A DNA stretch of 6,232 nt from Lachnospiraceae bacterium UBA7729 (GTDB taxonomy: Bacteria > Bacillota > Clostridia > Lachnospirales > Lachnospiraceae): NCBI GenBank assembly GCA_002482005.1, contig DLFD01000045.1:1-6232 (forward strand), given 5' to 3'. A program made the position numbers and the translations under genes. Under the pieces are notes generated by a model. The model was not told the DNA's origin. It saw only the letters and a list, made by a program, of their open reading frames with translations, and did no database searches. This document shows positions 1 to 4,895 of this stretch, one piece after another (the first letter of the stretch is position 1; every line of letters starts with the position of its first letter).

Positions 1-114
1 ATCACAGATACCGAGGATCCCCGCTTTGTAATCCTGAACGCCGAAAATATTACGAAACTATCTAGAAAACCAGAAGAGAGCACAAAAATATTTCGAAAAA
101 TGAGGATTATTTGA
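1..114 (+). CDS. C-terminal end of an unidentified gene (partial, cut by window edge)
   Basis: Frame 1 is open from the first base to a TGA at 112-114, giving 37 residues that begin ITDTEDPRFVILNAENI and end with a basic tail (KIFRKMRII). The other two + frames close early, at about 28-30 and 61-63. Codon choice in the first half (ACC, GAG, CGC, ATC, CTG, AAC, GCC) resembles the GC-rich genes of this window. The DPRFVI segment faintly recalls the C-terminal domain of YitT-type membrane proteins (DUF2179), but the resemblance is too weak to name it. The stop codon overlaps the extended -10 element of the next gene, so the two genes are tightly packed but probably transcribed separately. A chance open frame of this length is possible. 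Confidence 0.4.
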   Translation: MTDTEDPRFVILNAENITKLSRKPEESTKIFRKMRII

Positions 115-120
115 TATAAT
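92..120 (+). promoter_or_regulatory. Sigma-A-like extended -10 promoter of the symporter gene
   Basis: A perfect TATAAT lies at 115-120, preceded by TG at 112-113, which makes the extended -10 form TGATATAAT. The -35 region is weak: TTCGAA at 92-97 with a 17-base spacer, or TTTCGA one base earlier. Extended -10 promoters commonly tolerate a poor -35. Transcription would start near 127, giving a leader of about 30 bases before the ATG at 156. No leader RNA structure fits in that space. Confidence 0.6.
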
Positions 121-155
121 ACGTCCTTATATGAGAATGAGGGAGGATTTTTTCG

Positions 156-1553
156 ATGCTTGAAAGTTTTTCGCACCTGTCGCAGGCGGTCAATAACGCA
201 GTCTGGGGCGTTCCCATGCTGCTTCTTCTGATCGGAACCGGCATCTTTATGTCGTTCCGTCTGGGATTTCTTCAGTTCACGAAGTTCGGATACATCATGA
301 AATCTACCGTTGGCCGGCTTTTCTCCAAAAAGGAGAGCAGGAAAGGAGCGCTGACTCCGGTCCAGGCGCTGACGACCGCTCTTGCGGGCACCGTTGGTAC
401 CGGCAACATTGCGGGAGTCGCCGGCGCGATCGCCCTCGGCGGCCCAGGCGCGATCTTCTGGATGTGGATCGCCGCTCTGTTCGGCATGTGCACCAAATAT
501 TCCGAGATCCTGCTTTCGGTCTACTATCGCAAGAAGAATACCAAGGGCGATTTCGTCGGCGGTCCCATGTACTATATTGAGAACGGTCTTGGCCACCGCT
601 GGCACTGGCTTTCCGTTCTGTTCTGCGTCTTCGGCTCGGTTGCGGCGCTTGGAACCGGTAACATGACTCAGATCAACACGATCGCGACTTCCATCGGATC
701 GGTCTTTCAGTCTTTCAATCCAGCCATCAGGCCGGATGAGCTGAAAGCAATCTATATCGTCATCGGTGTGATCGGAGCCATCCTGACGATCCTGGTCCTG
801 TTCGGCGGACTGAAGAGGATCGGCTCTGTCACAGAGCGCCTTGTCCCTGTCATGGCTGTGGCCTACATCGTGTCTGCGCTTGTCGTGGTATTCACTCACC
901 TGCCGCAGCTTCCAGGTGTGCTTACCCGGATCTTCAGAGGAGCTTTCCGTCCGGCAGCGATCAGCGGAGGCCTTGCGGGGGCTGCGATCCAGCAGGCGAT
1001 GAAGGCAGGCTTCGGAAGAGGGATCTTCTCCAATGAAGCAGGTCTCGGTACTGCTCCGATCGCCCATGCCGCTGCAGATGTCGAGCACCCGGTCCAGCAG
1101 GCGATGTACGGTGTCTTCGAAGTCTTCGCAGACACCATCGTGATCTGCACCCTGACCGCACTCGCGATCCTCTGCTCCGGCCAGGCTGTGGACTTCTACG
1201 GAAAAGCAGCGGGAACAGACCTGACGATCCTTTCATTTGCGACAACATTCGGATCCAAAGTCGCATCCATCATCATCGCAGTCTGCATCATGATGTTCGC
1301 ATTCTCGACTCTTCTTTCCTGGAGTCTCTACGGAGGGCGCTGCGCGGAATTTCTCGCGGGACCAAAGGGCATGGTCGTCTACCAGGCGATCTATGTCGTC
1401 TTCGTTGTCGTCGGCGCAAGCGTCCGGCTGGATCTCGCATGGCAGGTAGCCGACAGCATGAATGCACTCATGGCGATCCCGAACCTGATCGCGGTACTGG
1501 CGCTGTCGCCAAAAGTCGTAAGCGTAACAAAAGACTACTTTGAGAAGCAGTAG
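156..1553 (+). CDS. Sodium:alanine/glycine symporter, AgcS/AlsT family
   Basis: The 465-residue integral membrane protein would import a small neutral amino acid (alanine, glycine, possibly glutamine) together with Na+ (family knowledge). About ten strongly hydrophobic stretches alternate with short loops. Family hallmarks are visible: the glycine-rich TALAGTVGTGNIAGVAG at 74-90, GGPGAIFWMW at 95-104, GGPMYYIENGLG at 135-146, and the signature GIFSNEAGLGTAPIAHAAA at 289-307. The length is normal for the family and there is no truncation. The start is set by GGGAGG at 141-146, nine bases before the ATG, in a leader fed by the promoter at 92-120. The gene stands alone: the next gene is convergent. 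Family assignment is very secure, but the exact substrate cannot be read from the sequence. alsT is the usual name in Bacillus. Confidence 0.95.
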   Translation: MLESFSHLSQAVNNAVWGVPMLLLLIGTGIFMSFRLGFLQFTKFGYIMKSTVGRLFSKKESRKGALTPVQALTTALAGTVGTGNIAGVAGAIALGGPGAIFWMWIAALFGMCTKYSEILLSVYYRKKNTKGDFVGGPMYYIENGLGHRWHWLSVLFCVFGSVAALGTGNMTQINTIATSIGSVFQSFNPAIRPDELKAIYIVIGVIGAILTILVLFGGLKRIGSVTERLVPVMAVAYIVSALVVVFTHLPQLPGVLTRIFRGAFRPAAISGGLAGAAIQQAMKAGFGRGIFSNEAGLGTAPIAHAAADVEHPVQQAMYGVFEVFADTIVICTLTALAILCSGQAVDFYGKAAGTDLTILSFATTFGSKVASIIIAVCIMMFAFSTLLSWSLYGGRCAEFLAGPKGMVVYQAIYVVFVVVGASVRLDLAWQVADSMNALMAIPNLIAVLALSPKVVSVTKDYFEKQ

Positions 1554-1560
1554 AATGTAA

Positions 1561-1614
1561 GAACTTCTTCGCTGGATCTTCCTCCGGCGGATTTCTTCGC
1601 CGGATTTCTTCGCC
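1561..1614. repeat. Short tandem repeat, 13-base unit, about four copies
   Basis: The unit GGATTTCTTCGCC occurs twice, perfectly and back to back, at 1589-1601 and 1602-1614. It is preceded by two degraded copies: GAACTTCTTCGCT at 1561-1573 (10 of 13 matching) and a 15-base variant at 1574-1588. The array lies in the gap between two convergent genes, immediately after the symporter stop codon. It overlaps the hairpin described at 1583-1604. Such arrays usually arise by replication slippage. Confidence 0.75.
1583..1610 (+). terminator. Possible weak terminator of the symporter gene
   Basis: TCCGGCG (1583-1589) and CGCCGGA (1598-1604) form a perfect seven-pair GC-rich stem with an eight-base loop. 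The sequence after it is T-rich (TTTCTT at 1605-1610) but is not a clean T run. It sits about 30 bases beyond the symporter stop, which is where a terminator is expected. Because the stem arises from the tandem repeat it may be incidental. Confidence 0.35.
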
Positions 1615-1619
1615 GGGAG

Positions 1620-1668
1620 CCAGGCGGCGGAGCTTAAGCCGGAAACCAGGCGGCGGAGCTTAAACCGG
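1620..1668. repeat. Tandem direct repeat of 23 bases, two copies, period 26
   Basis: A 23-base unit starting CCAGGCGGCGGAGCTTAA occurs at 1620-1642 and again at 1646-1668 with a single mismatch (G1638 versus A1664). AAA separates the copies. The first copy contains the palindrome GCTTAAGC (1632-1639). The pair is enclosed by the complementary heptamers CTTCGCC (1608-1614) and GGCGAAG (1668-1674), so the whole block could fold as one branched stem between the convergent genes. It is distinct from the 13-base array just before it. Confidence 0.75.
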
Positions 1669-1689
1669 GCGAAGGAACATGAAAAAATG

Positions 1690-1719
1690 AGTAGAAAAGT
1701 CAGTCAGCTTCATGCTGAC
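1690..1719 (-). terminator. Possible intrinsic terminator at the end of the MFS gene
   Basis: Read on the - strand, GTCAGC, a five-base loop ATGAA, and GCTGAC form a perfect six-pair stem (1719-1703). The stem lies within the last codons of the MFS gene. It is followed by the stop codon and a T-rich run, TGACTTTTCT, with a further run of six T at about 1687-1682. Overlap of a terminator stem with the last codons is unusual but known. The stem is short, so this is a candidate only. Confidence 0.3.
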
Positions 1720-2926
1720 CGCGGCTGTCTGCTGTAGCCGGTGCCTTTCCCAGGAAAAGTTCGATGCCTGCAAGGATGGCCAGTACTGTCGCATAGACCG
1801 TGAACAGGAAGGCGTTGCTGCTGTTGATCCTTCCGAGCAGGTCCATGATGAACGGCGTCGAGGTGGCTCCGAGGTTGCACCCGATCAGCACAAAATGTGT
1901 CCCTACTCTTGCCTTTTCATCTGGCAGTATGTCAGAGACACGGTTGAAGAGAATCGTGGCGAGAAGTCCGTTGCCGTAGCCGGAAAAGAGCGCTCCGAGA
2001 TAGAGGACCGGGAGACTTCCGGCGACCGCAAACAGCAGGCTGCCCAGTCCGTAGAGGAAGATGGTCAGCGGGAACATGAACCGCTTCTGGACCTCACGGA
2101 TCTTGCCATAGAAGATCCCGCCGATGACGCCGACTGCCTGCAGCAGGCTCAGCACAACACTTGCATCCTGTGCCGTTCCGAAATGTCTGTCAAGCACGAC
2201 GTCTGTCAGGCGCATGGTGTTTGAGGTGTTGACGAAGATGAAGAGAGCCCCGAGCAGCAGGCTGCTCACCAGAAAGAGGATCTCGCGGGCGGTCCAGCGA
2301 CTTTGGAACCCTGAGAAGGAAATTCCAGAGGCAGCGGAGTCGGCGGATGAGTTATCAGAGGAACCTCGTTCTTCTGTCTTCTGCAGCGGTTTCACGAACA
2401 GCAAAAACAGGATCAGGATCGGCAGCGCAGTCAGGTAGATCCAGAAAGACTGGTTCCACCCGCCCTTCAGCAGGAAGCCGGCGGCGAGGGTTGTCGCAGC
2501 TCCGCCCAGTGTTTCCATGGAGCCGCGGACCCCGAGCAGGAATGCCTGTTTTTTCCCAGCGTACCGCTTCTGGATGATCGTGATCGCATGGGCATTCGTG
2601 AGTCCAAGCCCGACGCCGAGCAGGATACGGCTGACATAGATGATTGCAAATGTGTGACACCACACTGGTATGACTCCGGTGATGGTGACCAGGATCAGCC
2701 CTATGGTGATGCTTAAGTGTTCTGACAGGACTTTGTCCAGCCAGATGCCGGCGATGATCGTGCACATGACCGCAAGCGAAGGAGCGGAGACCATCGCCTC
2801 CACCTTCGCGGGAGAGATGCCGGAGAAATACTGCTTCATAGCCGGCAGGGCCGCAGAGACCGAGTAGGTCGAGAGCAGGATCAGCGAGAGACACAGGACT
2901 GAAAACTTTTCCAGGAATTTCTTCAT
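1700..2926 (-). CDS. Major facilitator superfamily transporter, 12 membrane segments, substrate unknown
   Basis: The 408-residue protein has twelve hydrophobic segments in two groups of six, split by a serine-rich, polar loop at about residues 180-212. Approximate segments are 7-27, 45-63, 71-88, 93-113, 137-154, 159-178, then 214-233, 254-273, 283-301, 304-325, 342-363 and 371-392. The motif SRILLGVGLGLTNAHAI (99-115) matches the fourth segment of drug-H+-antiporter-like MFS proteins, and RGSMETLGGAATTLAAGFLL (134-153) occupies the fifth-segment position. It probably acts as a proton-coupled importer or exporter in the cytoplasmic membrane. The frame is open to 3019, but the ATG at 2924-2926 is preferred because AGGAAGGA lies eight bases upstream and the protein then begins MKKFLEKF, right before the first segment. 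The next in-frame ATG upstream (2948-2950) lacks a good site. It is transcribed divergently from metY; a role in amino-acid or sulfur compound transport is only a guess from that position. Confidence 0.88.
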   Translation of the reverse strand: MKKFLEKFSVLCLSLILLSTYSVSAALPAMKQYFSGISPAKVEAMVSAPSLAVMCTIIAGIWLDKVLSEHLSITIGLILVTITGVIPVWCHTFAIIYVSRILLGVGLGLTNAHAITIIQKRYAGKKQAFLLGVRGSMETLGGAATTLAAGFLLKGGWNQSFWIYLTALPILILFLLFVKPLQKTEERGSSDNSSADSAASGISFSGFQSRWTAREILFLVSSLLLGALFIFVNTSNTMRLTDVVLDRHFGTAQDASVVLSLLQAVGVIGGIFYGKIREVQKRFMFPLTIFLYGLGSLLFAVAGSLPVLYLGALFSGYGNGLLATILFNRVSDILPDEKARVGTHFVLIGCNLGATSTPFIMDLLGRINSSNAFLFTVYATVLAILAGIELFLGKAPATADSRGQHEAD

Positions 2927-2934
2927 TGCGTGAT

Positions 2935-2942
2935 TCCTTCCT
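2935..2942 (-). promoter_or_regulatory. Ribosome binding site that fixes the MFS start
   Basis: The - strand reads AGGAAGGA at 2942-2935, eight bases before the ATG at 2926. This is the only strong site near the several in-frame ATG codons between 3019 and 2926, and it selects the 408-residue form over the 439-residue one. Confidence 0.7.
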
Positions 2943-2958
2943 TTTTTCATACGGAAGT

Positions 2959-2986
2959 ATTCTACTCGCATCTCTGTTAATTGCAA
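2959..2986 (-). promoter_or_regulatory. Candidate promoter of the MFS gene
   Basis: On the - strand, TTGCAA (2986-2981) is followed after 16 bases by TAGAAT (2964-2959). Transcription would begin near 2952, leaving a leader of about 25 bases that carries the ribosome binding site. This position also supports the start at 2926, since the longer form would need transcription from further upstream. A small inverted repeat (TTGC at 2981-2984 with GCAA at 2993-2996) and the palindrome TGCATGCA (2997-3004) lie at or behind the -35 and could be an operator. Confidence 0.45.
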
Positions 2987-3062
2987 CCAAAAGCAATGCA
3001 TGCAGGCGCGCTCCCCCACCGGCTATAGGCTCAGTTTATAACGGGATACAGCCTTCAGCTAT

Positions 3063-3091
3063 TGGACAGATTCCCGTCATGTAATTAAAAT
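3063..3091 (+). promoter_or_regulatory. Candidate promoter of metY
   Basis: TGGACA (3063-3068) and TAAAAT (3086-3091) each match the sigma-A consensus at five of six positions, with an ideal 17-base spacer. Transcription from about 3098 would give an 80-base leader before the ATG at 3178. The leader contains two short palindromic elements, TGTCAGACA (3106-3114) and GGATCAATATCC (3139-3150). It has none of the conserved T-box or SAM riboswitch sequence blocks I know, so control would have to be by a protein at the promoter or by something not recognised here. Confidence 0.45.
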
Positions 3092-3177
3092 AGATAACAA
3101 TCATCTGTCAGACAACCGGATTACGATCGGAATAGAGTGGATCAATATCCGTACTATAGATAAGGGAGGAGCAGACC

Positions 3178-4485
3178 ATGGCATTCACAGCATATAACGA
3201 CCAGTCACTTGGTTTTACCACAAGACAGCTTCATGCTGGCTATAACCCGGATGAGGACACATATGGGAGCAAGGCGGTTCCGATCTATCAGAGCGCCGCA
3301 TATTCCCTGAAGGACATCGATAACTGCATCGATATCTTCAAGTTTGCCAGGGAAGGGCAGAGCTACTCGAGATTCGAGAACCCGACCAATGATATCCTGG
3401 AGCGCCGCATCGCATCACTTGACGGAGGAGCGGCGGCTGTTTCATTTGGAAGCGGGATGGCTGCGATCACAAACACGGTCCTGAATCTCTGCCAGGCCGG
3501 AGACAATATCGTCCTGGTCAAGACCATCTACGGCGGCACCACCAACCTGATGCAGCACATCCTTCCGCAGTACGGGATCACGGGCAGGTTCGTGAACAAC
3601 CCGGATGATCCGGAAGAGTTCAAGGCACAGATCGATGAGCATACCAAGGCGGTCTATGTTGAGTGCCTGGGCAATCCGCTGATCAACATCCCGGACTTAG
3701 ACGTCCTGTCAGGCATCGCACACGAAGCGGGGATCCCATTCGTGGTGGATAACACATTTGCGACACCGTACCTCTTCCGGCCGTTCGAGCACGGAGCTGA
3801 TATTGCTGTCTACTCCGCAACCAAGTATCTGTGCGGGCACGGAACCACGATTGCGGGTCTCGTCGTCGAGAAGGGCGGATTTAACTGGCTGAATGGAAAG
3901 TTCCCGCAGTTTGAAGAGTTCAATCAGAAGTACCGCGACTGGGTCGGCGGTGAGAAGATGGACCAGATCATGTTCTCGCAGAGACTGCGTCAGGTCTATC
4001 TCTGCGACGTCGGGGCCAATCTGAGCCCGGTATCGGCATGGCTGATCCTGCAGGGGGTCGAGACGCTGTCGCTCCGCATGAGAGAGCACTGCAAAAATGC
4101 GCAGGCGGTCGCAGAATTCCTGGAGCAGCATCCGGCGGTCCGCGAAGTCTCTTATCCGGGCCTGAAGTCCAGCAAGTACCACAGGCTGGCTGAAAAGTAC
4201 TTCCCGCTCGGATGTTCCGGCATGATGACCTTCCGCGTGAAGGGCAGCCAGGCAGACGCGGCTTCCCTGCTCGAGAAAGTTCACCTGTTCGGCTTCATGG
4301 TCAACGTCGGCGATGCACATTCCCTGATCACACATCCGGCGACATCCACACATTTCGGCCAGCCGGAGGAAGTCCTTCACGGAGCAGGGATCTATCCGGA
4401 TTCCATCCGCCTGTCCATCGGCATCGAGGACAAGGAAGACCTGATCGCAGACCTGGGCCAGGCACTGGATACACTGGTCAGGTAA
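3178..4485 (+). CDS. metY: O-acetylhomoserine sulfhydrylase (O-acetylhomoserine aminocarboxypropyltransferase), MetY type
   Basis: This 435-residue cytoplasmic, PLP-dependent enzyme of the Cys/Met metabolism family would join O-acetylhomoserine with sulfide to make homocysteine, the direct sulfhydrylation route to methionine. The PLP lysine is K216 in YSATKYLCGHGT. D191 in VVDNTF should pair with the PLP ring nitrogen. Y63 and R65 in SYSRFENPT are expected to contact the phosphate from the partner subunit, as is the SGM turn at 92-94; Y118 of IYGG stacks on the cofactor. R411 in SIRLSIGIE is the substrate-carboxylate arginine. The insertion GKFPQFEEFNQKY (240-252) and the overall length favour MetY over the shorter cystathionine gamma-synthase/lyase group (about 380-400). 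AAGGGAGG at 3162-3169, eight bases upstream, sets the start. It is apparently a single-gene unit, ending at the stem-loop at 4661. A homocysteine or methionine lyase activity is a less likely alternative. Confidence 0.92.
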   Translation: MAFTAYNDQSLGFTTRQLHAGYNPDEDTYGSKAVPIYQSAAYSLKDIDNCIDIFKFAREGQSYSRFENPTNDILERRIASLDGGAAAVSFGSGMAAITNTVLNLCQAGDNIVLVKTIYGGTTNLMQHILPQYGITGRFVNNPDDPEEFKAQIDEHTKAVYVECLGNPLINIPDLDVLSGIAHEAGIPFVVDNTFATPYLFRPFEHGADIAVYSATKYLCGHGTTIAGLVVEKGGFNWLNGKFPQFEEFNQKYRDWVGGEKMDQIMFSQRLRQVYLCDVGANLSPVSAWLILQGVETLSLRMREHCKNAQAVAEFLEQHPAVREVSYPGLKSSKYHRLAEKYFPLGCSGMMTFRVKGSQADAASLLEKVHLFGFMVNVGDAHSLITHPATSTHFGQPEEVLHGAGIYPDSIRLSIGIEDKEDLIADLGQALDTLVR

Positions 4486-4659
4486 AGGCGCGCGTATATT
4501 ATTCAGAATGGAAGCAAGGTCACGCTCAGGAAGGGCGATGTGATTATGATCGGGGGCAGGCTGGACAAGAAGGGACATGCCACTGGATCTGTTCCGATCG
4601 TCATCAAACTGATTCTAAGAAATCCCGGGCTTTGGGAAGTCGGTTCGGGAGATGACATG
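4486..4659 (+). pseudogene. Protein-like in-frame remnant behind metY, no identity
   Basis: Directly after the metY TAA, the same frame stays open to a TGA at 4765-4767. The first 58 codons read like real protein: NGSKVTLRKGDVIMIGG, then HATGSVPIVIKLILRNPGLW, with the GTC/ATC/CTG-rich codon use of the nearby genes. There is no start codon at the head of this stretch. The only internal start with a fair site is the ATG at 4546, with AGGAAGGG at 4528-4535. The tail of the frame runs through the stem-loop terminator at 4661 and looks random. I read this as the decayed end of an old gene, either deleted upstream or lost by frameshift near 4650, rather than a working small gene. A genuine small protein or part of the metY 3' untranslated region are the alternatives. 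No family was recognised. Confidence 0.3.
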
Positions 4660-4660
4660 C

Positions 4661-4693
4661 AGCCCTGTGGAGTAAAATCCACGGGGCTTTGTT
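4661..4693 (+). terminator. Stem-loop terminator for the metY transcript
   Basis: AGCCCTGTGGA (4661-4671) pairs with TCCACGGGGCT (4678-4688) over eleven positions, with one G-U pair and a six-base loop GTAAAA. It is followed by TTGTT, a modest U tract. Shape and base composition are typical of intrinsic terminators in Bacillota. It lies 175 bases beyond the metY stop, so the intervening remnant would be co-transcribed with metY. Confidence 0.7.
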
Positions 4694-4784
4694 ACTGTCC
4701 GCATCTACTCCTGACATGTACCAGTGCATTTTTCGATGCCGGATACGCATTCAAACTTATCGGTTGACCTTTAGTTTTTTTGGA

Positions 4785-4802
4785 AAATCGGAACTTAGTC
4801 AC
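4785..4802. repeat. 18-base repeat, upstream copy, next to the -35 of the ATPase gene
   Basis: AAATCGGAACTTAGTCAC here matches the copy at 4843-4860 at 17 of 18 positions. It ends eight bases before the -35 hexamer (4811-4816). Its right end plus the next bases (TTAGTCACTTAT, 4795-4806) is also an inverted match, 11 of 12, to 4861-4872 beyond the second copy. The two sites are therefore related both directly and as mirror images. Confidence 0.75.
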
Positions 4803-4810
4803 TTATTGCA

Positions 4811-4840
4811 TTGACTTTCGGGAATATAACATTATATAAT
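4811..4840 (+). promoter_or_regulatory. Strong sigma-A-like promoter of the AAA ATPase gene
   Basis: TTGACT (4811-4816) is five of six to the -35 consensus and TATAAT (4835-4840) is a perfect -10, with an 18-base spacer. Transcription would begin near 4847, inside the downstream 18-base repeat, leaving a leader of about 50 bases. The promoter is framed on both sides by repeat copies, as expected for a site under repression or autoregulation. Confidence 0.65.
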
Positions 4841-4842
4841 TC

Positions 4843-4871
4843 AAATCGGAAGTTAGTCACATAAGTGATTA
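4843..4871. repeat. 18-base repeat, downstream copy, with an inverted repeat over the likely transcription start
   Basis: AAATCGGAAGTTAGTCAC (4843-4860) is the second copy, 58 bases after the first. Its end forms an inverted repeat with the following bases: TAGTCAC (4854-4860), ATAA, GTGATTA (4865-4871), matching at six of seven positions. A degraded third copy, AAACTCGGAATTAAGG (4871-4886), runs into the ribosome binding site. The position, just after the -10, suits an operator that blocks transcription. Confidence 0.7.
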
Positions 4872-4895
4872 AACTCGGAATTAAGGAGAAGACGA

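Noticed and set aside
1561..1668. CRISPR-like array
   Set aside because: The units are adjacent or separated by three bases, with no spacers of constant length and no cas genes nearby, so these are simple tandem repeats.
1712..2224. 170-codon + strand frame opposite the MFS gene
   Set aside because: Its composition is that of an antisense shadow, and it lacks a ribosome binding site and a recognisable domain.
2355..2996. 213-codon frame on the - strand within the MFS gene region
   Set aside because: It lies in another frame of the MFS gene, is rich in His, Arg and Pro as expected for a shifted frame, and has no membrane or domain pattern.
2927..3019. Longer 439-residue form of the MFS protein starting at 3019
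   Set aside because: The extra 31 residues have no ribosome binding site, are not hydrophobic or conserved-looking, and would begin upstream of the likely promoter (2959-2986).
3709..4578. Long open frame of 289 codons on the - strand opposite metY
   Set aside because: It is the mirror of the metY codon pattern. Its translation shows no family motif, while the + strand encodes a complete PLP enzyme with all key residues.
4660..4767. Continuation of the frame behind metY to the TGA at 4765
   Set aside because: This part runs through the terminator stem-loop, is cysteine-rich and random-looking, and does not match the protein-like character of the first 58 codons.
4753..4781. Possible second terminator: AAACT ... 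AGTTT followed by seven T
   Set aside because: Only five A/T-rich pairs can form, with an interrupted interior, so the stem would be unstable despite the good T run.
4785..4886. Insertion-sequence ends or an attachment site
   Set aside because: The repeats flank a promoter of the following gene and not a mobile gene; no transposase or integrase is present and no target-site duplication was seen.
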